Shown: piece by piece, positions 17,115 through 24,185 of the stretch
How positions within the stretch are numbered: the first letter of the stretch is position 1
Layout of the letters: each line of letters starts with the position of its first letter
Assembly: GCF_023373525.1 (NCBI RefSeq)
Contig: NZ_CP097218.1
Coordinates: 2,356,001-2,420,000 of the forward strand
DNA: 64,000 nucleotides
DNA from: Brachybacterium kimchii
GTDB taxonomy: Bacteria > Actinomycetota > Actinomycetes > Actinomycetales > Dermabacteraceae
Direction of reading: 5' to 3'
Program-made: the position numbers and the translations under genes
Notes under the pieces: generated by a model
Told to the model about the DNA's origin: nothing
Seen by the model: only the letters and a program-made list of their open reading frames with translations
Databases searched by the model: none

Positions 17115-18716
17115 TCAGCCGCGATAGGTCGACTCGTCGAGCCCCGACATCGTCGGGTCGTGGTCGAGGTGGCCCACCGCATCCATCGAGCTCATCCAGT
17201 GGTAGAAGTTGTCGCCGCGCTCGCGCAGGCGCTCGTAGAGGTCGGCGAGCATCGCCCGGCGCGGCTGCTCGAGCAGGGGGTCCTCGAAGCGGTTGGAGAG
17301 CTCGTCGGGGTCCGACTGCAGGTCGTAGAACTCGTTGCGCGACTCGGGATTCACCACGAGCTTGAAGCGGGGCCCGCGCAGCATGCGCTGGGCGATCGGG
17401 AAGTGGTGGCCGTGGAACTCGCACAGCACGTTCTCGTCCCACTCCGGATGCTCGCCCCGCACGATCGGCAGCAGGGAGCGGGAGTCCACGGCGGGATCCG
17501 TCGGCCGACCGGCGAGATCCAGGAACGTCGCGGGCAGGTCGATGAGGCTCACGAAATCCTCCCGCACCTGCGCCGGGCAGCCGGGGACGCGCAGGATGCC
17601 GCCCGTGCGGTAGATGTCGTCGTACATCGCCGGGCCCTTGTCGTGCAGACGGTGGGAGCCGGTGAACTCGCCGTGGTCCGAGCTGAAGGCGACGGCGGTG
17701 GTCTCCGAGAGGCCGAGCTCGTCGAGCGCGGCGAGGATCCGCCCGAACTCGCGGTCGATCATGGTCACGTAGCCCCAGTAGACGGCGATGAGCTTGCGCG
17801 ACTGCTCCTCCGTCATGGTGTCGAAGGCCCAGTGCCCGGAGTAGTTGCGCTGCACCGGGGGCTTGTCGGCGAAGTCCTCGGCGACCGATCGGGGCAGCTC
17901 GACGTCCGCCGGGTCGTACATGTCGAAGTACTCGTCGGGGATCACGTAGGGCAGGTGGGGGCCGGAGAAGCTCGAGACCACGAAGAACGGCGTCTCGCCG
18001 CTGCGCGCTCCCTGCGCGTAGCGGGTGAGCATCTCGATGGTGCGATCGGCCAGGTAGTGCTCGAAAGTCGCCTCCACGGGCTGGTGCAGGCGCGCGGCCA
18101 TGAGGTTCCCGACCTCGCCGTTGGGGAAGGTGCCGCGGATGCGGTCGCTGATCTCGTACGGAGGATGCCCGTGCTCCTCGAGCCACGCCAGGTAGTCGGG
18201 GTGGTCCACGGCGTTGTGCCAGCCCGGGTAGTGCTCGGCCTCGAAGCCGAAGTCGGCGGCCGTGCGCTCCTCCCCCACGTGCCACTTGCCGACCAGCCCG
18301 CACTCGTATCCGCTCGCGCGCAGGTCCTCGGGGACCGTCCACTGGTCCTCGGGCAGGTCCTCGATGTAGCCGACGTTGCGCTCGTGATTCGCCAGCAGCT
18401 TGTGACGGAAGGGTGCCGCGCCGGTGAACAGGGACGCGCGCGCCGGGGTGCAGATCGCCGTGGGCGTGAACCAGTTCTCGAAGCGCGTGCCCTCGGCCGC
18501 GAGGGCGTCGAGGTGCGGTGTGCGGCAGATCGGGCTGCCGTAGCAGCCCAGGGTGTCGACCCGGTGCTGGTCCGTCATGAGCATGAGGATGCTCCGGCGG
18601 GCGGGGGCGTCGGGGGCTGGGGTGCCGGGGGCAGCGGTGGCGGGCGCAGCGGTGCCGGTGGCGGAGGCATCAGACGTGGAGGTGCCGGTGGCGGAGGTGG
18701 CGGAGCCGGAGGTCAT
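17115..18716 (-). CDS. Cys-type sulfatase (alkaline phosphatase superfamily)
   Basis: A 533-residue sulfuric ester hydrolase. After a 40-residue Ala/Thr/Ser/Pro-rich N-terminus without a signal peptide come LMLMTDQHRVDTLGCYG (metal-binding Asp) and Cys89-Thr-Pro-Ala-Arg93, the CxPxR motif in which Cys is converted to formylglycine. Further motifs are GLVGKWHVG, FFVVSSFSGPHLPY and AFSSDHGEFTGSH. These match choline- or aryl-type sulfatases acting in the cytoplasm after substrate uptake. The ATG at 18716 overlaps a GA-rich stretch. The upstream neighbour on the same strand is a sugar MFS porter, then a ROK regulator, suggesting a sulfated carbohydrate or ester pathway. Confidence 0.85.
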   Translation of the reverse strand: MTSGSATSATGTSTSDASATGTAAPATAAPGTPAPDAPARRSILMLMTDQHRVDTLGCYGSPICRTPHLDALAAEGTRFENWFTPTAICTPARASLFTGAAPFRHKLLANHERNVGYIEDLPEDQWTVPEDLRASGYECGLVGKWHVGEERTAADFGFEAEHYPGWHNAVDHPDYLAWLEEHGHPPYEISDRIRGTFPNGEVGNLMAARLHQPVEATFEHYLADRTIEMLTRYAQGARSGETPFFVVSSFSGPHLPYVIPDEYFDMYDPADVELPRSVAEDFADKPPVQRNYSGHWAFDTMTEEQSRKLIAVYWGYVTMIDREFGRILAALDELGLSETTAVAFSSDHGEFTGSHRLHDKGPAMYDDIYRTGGILRVPGCPAQVREDFVSLIDLPATFLDLAGRPTDPAVDSRSLLPIVRGEHPEWDENVLCEFHGHHFPIAQRMLRGPRFKLVVNPESRNEFYDLQSDPDELSNRFEDPLLEQPRRAMLADLYERLRERGDNFYHWMSSMDAVGHLDHDPTMSGLDESTYRG

Positions 18717-18813
18717 GATCGGAATCCTTCCATCGAGGATGTGGAACGTGCGGTGGGACGAAGAACGAGGCCGAGAGCCGCCCCGCACCCCAGACCCGTC
18801 CCGGATCCGACCG

Positions 18814-18869
18814 CGAGAGGTGCGAAATCGTTGCCATGGACGCTCTTGGCAACCATTTCGTACCACTCG
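18814..18869. repeat. 56-bp palindromic element, family B copy 3
   Basis: The third 56-bp copy, more diverged: the core is CGAAATCGTTGCCATGG on one arm and CCATTTCG on the other, so two or three pairs are lost, but the ends (CGAG...CTCG) and length are unchanged. It lies 94 nt beyond the MFS gene stop and 97 nt before the sulfatase start. Confidence 0.85.
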
Positions 18870-18963
18870 CGGTCCGACGGAGCGCGCCGGAGCGGAAAGC
18901 TCGTGGGCGCGTGGGTCGCGGAGGTGCGACGGTCGGGCAGGCGCGAGGCGCGGCGCGGGACGG

Positions 18964-20535
18964 TCAGCCGCGGGCGGCGGCGGGGGCGTCGGCGATGTCG
19001 TCCATCTGCTCGAGCTCGAGGTTCTTGGTCTCGGGCACGAGCTTGAGGACGAAGAGGATCGAGGCGAGCGCGATGATCGCGTAGACCGCGTACGTGGTCC
19101 CGATCGACCAGGCCGCGAGCACCGGGAAGGTGAGGGTGACCGCGAAGTTCGAGGCCCACTCGACGCCGCCCGCGACGGAGGTCGCGGCGCCGCGCATGCG
19201 GTTGGGGAACATCTCGCCGATGAGCACCCACATGATCGGGCCCCAGGTCCCCGCGTAGGCGCCGACGTACAGGCACAGGGCGAGCAGCGCCAGGATGCCG
19301 AGCACCGGCGAGGAGGCGAGATCGGGGGCGGTGCCTCCGCCGTCCTGCGCGACCTGCGGCGCGGTCAGCATGATGACGGCGGTGACCACGAGCGCGGCGA
19401 ACATCGAGATCGACCCCCACAGCAGCAGCGGCCGCCTGCCCACCCGGTCCACGAGCAGCATGCCCAGGATGATCGCGACGACCTTCACCGCGGTGAGCAC
19501 GAGGGTCTGCTTCAGGGCGTCCTGCTCGCCGAAGCCGATGGTCGAGAAGATCGTGGTCGCGTAGTAGAAGATCGCGTTGATGCCGACCAGCTGCTGCAGC
19601 GCCGCCAGACCGATGCCCACCCAGACGATGCGCTGCAGCCGGGACGTGCCGGGGACGAGCAGGGCGCGGAAGCCGCTGCCCCGTCGGCCGGAGCCGGGGC
19701 CGGAGTCGTGGCCGGTAAGGGAGCGGGTGATCTCCTCGACGCGCTGGTCCACGCCCTCCTCGCCGACCGTTCGGGCGAGCACGGCGCGAGCCTGGTCGGT
19801 GCGGCCGTGGGCGATGAGGAAGCGGGGCGACTCGGGGATCAGCAGCGAGGCGACCAGGTAGATCACGCCGCCCACGGCGACCGAGAGGAACGCCCACTGC
19901 CAGACCTCGAGATGGAGGCCGAGCAGGCCCAGCTGGGAAGTCGACAGCGGGGCGTCGCCCTGCGGAGCGGGCGCGGCGGCGAGCATCGCATCGCCCAGCA
20001 GGCCGCACACGAACAGACCGATGATCAGCATGAACTGGCGCAGGGAGACGAGCATGCCGCGCATGGAGGCGGGGGAGGTCTCCGAGACATAGGCGGGGGC
20101 GATGGTCATCGCGGCGCCCATCGCCATCCCGGAGAAGATCCGCCAGAACAGGAACATCGCCATCGAGTCGCCCACGAAGGCGGTGCCCACGGAGGAGACG
20201 ATGAACAGGATCGCGGCGACGATCATGATGGCCCGTCGGCCGATGCGATCCGAGAGCCGCCCGGCGAGGAACGCGCCGAGCACCGCGGTGAGCACGCCGA
20301 ACGCGACGGCGAAGCCCAGCATCCCGGTGCTCGCGCCGGTGTGGAAGGCGAGCGCGTTCTTGATGACGTTCAGGGACATCGCGTCCCAGCCGAACATGAG
20401 GCCGGAGATCGAGGCTGCCAGCGCGGCTCCGAGCGCACGACGCCGTGCGGCGCGCGGGACGACGGGCGTCGCCTCGGGGGCGGGGACGTCCGGGCCGGGC
20501 CCGGCGGAGGCCGTGGACGGGTCGGGGTGTGTCAT
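18964..20535 (-). CDS. MFS sugar porter
   Basis: A 523-residue member of the sugar porter family with 12 helices. Signatures: SGLMFGWDAMSLNVIKNAL in helix 1, GRLSDRIGRRAIM, IPESPRFLIAHGR, QQLVGINAIFYYATTIF in helix 7, VDRVGRRPLLL and PETKNLELEQMDD at the C-terminus. It probably imports a monosaccharide or polyol with protons. The ATG at 20535 has AAAGGA upstream; starts further up lack a site. An extra glycine-rich loop between helices 9 and 10 is unusual but tolerated. It lies between the ROK regulator and the sulfatase on the same strand, suggesting a shared substrate pathway. Confidence 0.87.
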   Translation of the reverse strand: MTHPDPSTASAGPGPDVPAPEATPVVPRAARRRALGAALAASISGLMFGWDAMSLNVIKNALAFHTGASTGMLGFAVAFGVLTAVLGAFLAGRLSDRIGRRAIMIVAAILFIVSSVGTAFVGDSMAMFLFWRIFSGMAMGAAMTIAPAYVSETSPASMRGMLVSLRQFMLIIGLFVCGLLGDAMLAAAPAPQGDAPLSTSQLGLLGLHLEVWQWAFLSVAVGGVIYLVASLLIPESPRFLIAHGRTDQARAVLARTVGEEGVDQRVEEITRSLTGHDSGPGSGRRGSGFRALLVPGTSRLQRIVWVGIGLAALQQLVGINAIFYYATTIFSTIGFGEQDALKQTLVLTAVKVVAIILGMLLVDRVGRRPLLLWGSISMFAALVVTAVIMLTAPQVAQDGGGTAPDLASSPVLGILALLALCLYVGAYAGTWGPIMWVLIGEMFPNRMRGAATSVAGGVEWASNFAVTLTFPVLAAWSIGTTYAVYAIIALASILFVLKLVPETKNLELEQMDDIADAPAAARG

Positions 20536-20683
20536 GCGATCAGGTCCTTTCCTGGTCGGCGGGCGGCGATGCGACGTGCGGCGGGTGCGAGGCGGGTGGG
20601 ATACGGCGGGGTACAAGGCGAGGCGGGGGTGCGATCCGGAGCGGCGACGAGCGCTGCGCCGATGCGCTGGTCGCGGCGGTGGT

Positions 20684-21820
20684 TCAGGTGCGGGGGTGGA
20701 GGACGACGAGGGCGGCGCCGGTGGCGCCCGCGAAGGCGTCGAGCCGTCCGCGCTCGAGCGGGATCAGGGGGAATCGCTCCCCCACGTCCTCGGCGACGAG
20801 CGGGCGGACCGCCTCGAGGAGGCGGTCGTCGGCGTCGAGGAGGTCGCCGGTGAGGATGACTTCGTCGGGGTCGACGATGGTGGTGGCCAGCACGATCGCC
20901 CGAGCGAGCGCACGGGCGACGCGATCCAGCACGCCGCGCAGCTGCGGGGCGTCGTCCGCGAGGGCATCGCGCAGCGCGGACGGCGAACGCAGCAACACGC
21001 CGTGGCTGCGCAGAGCGGCGAGCACCGCAGGCGTCGAGGCGACGGTCTCGAGGCACCCGGAGCGTCCGCAGCGGCACGCCATGCCGGGGAGCTCGACGGG
21101 CAGATGGCCGATCTCGCCGGCCATGCCGTCGGCCCCCAGGTCGAGGACTCCGTCGCGCACGACGGCTCCGCCGACGCCCTGGTAGCAGCGCACGTGCAGG
21201 GTGGTGCGGTGGCCGTCGCCCGCGGCGAGATGCTCCGCGAAGGCGGCGCAGCGGGTCGTGTTGTCGACGTGCACGGGGACGCCGTAGCGCGCCTCCAGCG
21301 CCTGGACGAGACCGTGCCATGGGGCGCGCTCGGGACGCGTGAGCGCGGCCGGGCCGGAGATCCCGAGGCCGACGCCGCGCAGGGCGGTCGGGCGGTTCGA
21401 CGGGCGGTCGTCGGCGCCGTCGAGGTCTGCGAGCATGCGCAGCACGAGCTGCTGGCGGCGGGCGGCGCCGAGGCTCTCCTCGTGGGTCCGCTCCCGGCTC
21501 GCGAGGACCTCGCCGAGGGTGTTCAGGTGGACGACGCGCACCGCGCCGTGGGCGAGGTCGATGCCGATCGACCGCACGGCGGCCCGGTCGATCGCGACGC
21601 GCTCGGTGGGGCGGCCGCGGCCGGGCTGCTCGTCGTGGCCGACGACCTCGACGGCGCCCTCCTCGACCAGGCGGGTGAGCACGGCGGAGACGGTCGAGCG
21701 GCTCAGGCCCGTCGACTCCGCGATGAGAGCGCGGGTGAGCGTCCCGCCGCCGCGGAAGGCGTCGATGACTTCGGCCTCGCGCGGATGGGCGGGAGTCGGC
21801 AGCGACCCCGTCGTGGACAT
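20684..21820 (-). CDS. ROK family transcriptional regulator
   Basis: A 378-residue ROK repressor. Residues 10-75 form a winged helix (TRALIAESTGLSRSTVSAVLTRLVEEGAVEV) and residues about 85-375 the sugar-kinase-like fold. The ROK zinc site is visible as EIGHLPVELPGMACRCGRSGCLE, with His and three Cys. The DNA-binding N-terminus marks it as a regulator rather than a glucokinase. A TAGCGT -10 box ends 6 nt before the ATG, so it is probably leaderless. It precedes the MFS and sulfatase genes on the same strand with a 148-nt gap and probably controls them in response to a sugar. Confidence 0.88.
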   Translation of the reverse strand: MSTTGSLPTPAHPREAEVIDAFRGGGTLTRALIAESTGLSRSTVSAVLTRLVEEGAVEVVGHDEQPGRGRPTERVAIDRAAVRSIGIDLAHGAVRVVHLNTLGEVLASRERTHEESLGAARRQQLVLRMLADLDGADDRPSNRPTALRGVGLGISGPAALTRPERAPWHGLVQALEARYGVPVHVDNTTRCAAFAEHLAAGDGHRTTLHVRCYQGVGGAVVRDGVLDLGADGMAGEIGHLPVELPGMACRCGRSGCLETVASTPAVLAALRSHGVLLRSPSALRDALADDAPQLRGVLDRVARALARAIVLATTIVDPDEVILTGDLLDADDRLLEAVRPLVAEDVGERFPLIPLERGRLDAFAGATGAALVVLHPRT

Positions 21821-21826
21821 GCCCCC

Positions 21827-21832
21827 ACGCTA
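21827..21832 (-). promoter_or_regulatory. -10 box of leaderless ROK gene
   Basis: TAGCGT on the minus strand, 6 nt before the ATG at 21820. No Shine-Dalgarno lies between them. Confidence 0.55.
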
Positions 21833-21901
21833 GGGGCGGCGATTTCCTCCATCTCGCCGGTGCAGAATCACCGACGAGATGAGACGTGGTTCACATCCCA
21901 C

Positions 21902-21958
21902 CGAGAGGTGAGTTGTTGTGGTCAAAACACCCTTTTGACGACGACAACTCACCTCTCG
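21902..21958. repeat. 57-bp palindromic element, family A copy 2
   Basis: A perfect 15-bp inverted repeat (CGAGAGGTGAGTTGT at 21902-21916, complement 21944-21958), plus an inner 7-bp stem GTCAAAA/TTTTGAC. It has the same length, outer stem and CCCTTTTGAC core as the element at 239-295. It lies 21 nt beyond the stop of the MFS gene at 21980. A half-copy (AGAACTCACCTTTCGAT, about 21974-21990) follows and runs into the last codons of that gene. Confidence 0.85.
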
Positions 21959-21979
21959 ATGTCGCGATGAGGCGAGAAC

Positions 21980-23431
21980 TCACCTTTCGATGCTCGATGC
22001 GATCCTCGATGCGGCTGGGGCGCCGTGCTCAGCGATCGATGGTCGCGACGGTTCCGTCCTCGCGCGCGCACCAGGGCCGTCGGCCGCGAGGCCGCGCTCG
22101 TCGGCCGGGAGATGCCGCCGCGAGGCGACGAGGATCCCGATCCAGCACAGCCCGCCCAGACCCACGATGACGGCGAGCACGACGTGCACGTCGACGAGGT
22201 GGGCGACGGCGGCGATCACCGCGGGGGCGAGGAAGCCGGCGTAGGCGGCGGCGTAGAAGACGCCGGTGAGCCCGGCGAGATCGCGCGCGCCGGCGATGCG
22301 CTGCACCTCGAGCAGGGAGGAGACCAGCGCGATTCCCATGCCCACGCCGATCACGACGTTCGCGCCCAGGCCGATCGCCACCGACTGCGTGCGGATCGCG
22401 AGGGCGACGACGGCGATGCCCACCAGCATGATCCCCACGGCCGCGACGAGGCCGCGGGCGGATTCGAGCGAGTGGACCCTCTGGGCGAGCGGCTGGATCG
22501 CACTGGAGACGCCGAGCGCGATCACCGTGGCGGCGGTCGCGCACACCAGGCCCCAGCTGCCGGTCGCGCCGGCGAGCTGCGTGGGCAGGTAGCCGTAGCC
22601 GATCGCAGCGGAGCCGAAGATCCAGGGCGCCCCCAGCAGCACGACGCGCGTGAACCGGCGGTGCCCGGCGCTCGGCACCCCGAGCTGGCGCCACCACGGC
22701 CCGGCAAGGCCGCCGGGCACGCGCCCCTCGGGCAGGCGCGCGACGATGACCAGGAACGGGACGGCCAGCGCGAGGTGCACGAGGAAGGGCAGCACCTCGG
22801 GCAGCGGGCCCCACTGGGCGACGAGCCCGGCCAGCAGCGCCCCGGCCGCGGAGCCCGTAGTGAAGGCGAGGGACGCGCGGCGCGCACCGGAGTCCTCGGC
22901 GGCTCCGGGGTCGAAGCGCCCCTGGGAGAGCTCCTTGATCCAGGCGTTGCCCACGGCCATCGCGACGCCGACGGAGACGCCGGAGAACAGTCTGCCGACC
23001 GCGAGGAAGGGCGCCCCGGCGGGCCCGAGGGCGAGCAGGACGCTCCCGATCAGGGCGGCGAGCACGCCGACAAGCATGAGCGGACGCCTGCCGTGCCGGT
23101 CGGAGAGGGACCCGGCGATCAGCAGCGCGGGGGCGAGACCGAGCACGTAGACGCCCAGGAAGATGTTCACCAGGAGCGAGGAGAAGTGCTCCCTGTTCTC
23201 GTACATGAGCAGGAGCGGGCTGAACTGATTGCCCGCCCACGAGCACACGAAGACCGCGCCCCAGGCGGCGATCCAGGGCTTCACCCCGCCGAGGGCGGCG
23301 CGGCGGGCCGGAGTCACCGGCTCCTCCGCGGCCGACGCGACGGCGAGGACCGTCGTCGTCTCCGTCCCGATCTCGGTCTCCGCCTCCGCCGTCGCGCCCT
23401 CCTGCTCCGTCTCCGTCTCCGTGACGCTCAC
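21980..23431 (-). CDS. MFS transporter, probable drug/metabolite efflux type
   Basis: A 483-residue major facilitator with about 12 helices after a 45-residue Glu/Thr-rich cytoplasmic N-terminus. The loop 2-3 motif GSLSDRHGRRPLMLVG is present, and SGVSVGVAMAVGNAWIKELSQG is a plausible helix 5 region; sugar-porter motifs are absent. This fits a general MFS exporter or unknown metabolite carrier. It starts within the stop of the GntR gene (ATGA-type 4-nt overlap), so the two form an operon and the regulator probably governs it. The C-terminus has a charged tail that runs into a half palindrome copy. The substrate is unknown. Confidence 0.78.
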   Translation of the reverse strand: MSVTETETEQEGATAEAETEIGTETTTVLAVASAAEEPVTPARRAALGGVKPWIAAWGAVFVCSWAGNQFSPLLLMYENREHFSSLLVNIFLGVYVLGLAPALLIAGSLSDRHGRRPLMLVGVLAALIGSVLLALGPAGAPFLAVGRLFSGVSVGVAMAVGNAWIKELSQGRFDPGAAEDSGARRASLAFTTGSAAGALLAGLVAQWGPLPEVLPFLVHLALAVPFLVIVARLPEGRVPGGLAGPWWRQLGVPSAGHRRFTRVVLLGAPWIFGSAAIGYGYLPTQLAGATGSWGLVCATAATVIALGVSSAIQPLAQRVHSLESARGLVAAVGIMLVGIAVVALAIRTQSVAIGLGANVVIGVGMGIALVSSLLEVQRIAGARDLAGLTGVFYAAAYAGFLAPAVIAAVAHLVDVHVVLAVIVGLGGLCWIGILVASRRHLPADERGLAADGPGARARTEPSRPSIAEHGAPAASRIASSIER

Positions 23432-24084
23432 AGGACCCCCTGGTGCGAGGCGACGTGCTCGTGCAGGGTGCGCGCATAGGCGGCGGCATCGCCCTCGGCG
23501 AGCGCCCGGGCGAGCCGGCGGTGATGCTCGAGCGAGGCATGCAGCTGCTCGGGGCGCACGCGCATGAGCTGGTGGCGCAGGCGCTGCTGGCGGTCGCGCA
23601 GGGTCGCGGTGAACATGACGGCGACGGCGTTGCCCGAGCCCTCGATGACGGCGGAGTGGAAGCGCGAGTCGGCGTCGATGAAGGCCGGGACGTCCTCGGC
23701 CTCGATCGCGCGGGACTGCTCGTCCAGAAGGTCCTCGAGAGCGGACGCGAGGTCCCCCGCCGCGCCGTCGGCGATGGCCCGGGCCGCTGCGGAGGACTCG
23801 ATGGCCTCGCGCATCTCGAGCACGTCGCGGGCCTCGTGCGGGGACATGGGGCGCACCACGGCGCCGCGGCGGTGCTCGAGACTCAGCAGGCCCTCGGCAG
23901 CCAGCCGCAGGAACGCCTCGTGCATGGGGGTGCGGGAGAGGTCGAGCTCGCGGCGCAGCGCGTTCTCGCTGACGCTCTCCCCGCCGGCCAGCTCGCCGCG
24001 GATGATGGCGCTCTTGACGTGCTCGTATGCGCGCTCGGCCGCAGCCTGTGCGGGCGATGCGCTCTCGTCGTTCTCGAAGTTCAC
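23428..24084 (-). CDS. GntR family regulator (FadR subfamily)
   Basis: A 218-residue regulator with an N-terminal winged helix (YEHVKSAIIRGELAGGESVSENALRRELDLSRTPMHEAF in outline, residues 20-60) and an all-helical FCD ligand domain (about 85-210) with DSRFHSAVIEGSGN and LEHHRRLARAL, whose Asp/His residues usually bind a metal and a carboxylate ligand. The GTG start lies 6 nt from a TAGGCT -10 box, so the mRNA is probably leaderless. It overlaps the downstream MFS gene by 4 nt and is divergent from a flavin reductase, with an inverted repeat between them. Confidence 0.88.
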   Translation of the reverse strand: MNFENDESASPAQAAAERAYEHVKSAIIRGELAGGESVSENALRRELDLSRTPMHEAFLRLAAEGLLSLEHRRGAVVRPMSPHEARDVLEMREAIESSAAARAIADGAAGDLASALEDLLDEQSRAIEAEDVPAFIDADSRFHSAVIEGSGNAVAVMFTATLRDRQQRLRHQLMRVRPEQLHASLEHHRRLARALAEGDAAAYARTLHEHVASHQGVL

Positions 24085-24090
24085 GACTCC

Positions 24091-24125
24091 AGCCTAAGGG
24101 CTTGCATGCACGCTTGCACGCAAGC
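24091..24125. promoter_or_regulatory. GntR promoter and candidate operator
   Basis: On the minus strand TAGGCT (24091-24096) is a -10 box 6 nt before the GntR GTG. Just upstream, GCTTGCACGCAAGC (24112-24125) is a 6-2-6 inverted repeat, and its left half GCTTGC is repeated at 24100-24105. Symmetry and position suggest the GntR protein binds here and controls itself and perhaps the divergent reductase; this is inference. Confidence 0.5.
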
Positions 24126-24172
24126 CCACCGGGTCGCGTGAGCGAGGGAACGCACGGGCGGCCCGACGCGCG

Positions 24173-24178
24173 TAGCGT
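24173..24178 (+). promoter_or_regulatory. -10 box of leaderless flavin reductase gene
   Basis: TAGCGT, followed by 7 nt and then the ATG at 24186. It lies 47 nt from the candidate GntR operator. Confidence 0.5.
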
Positions 24179-24185
24179 GGCTCAC

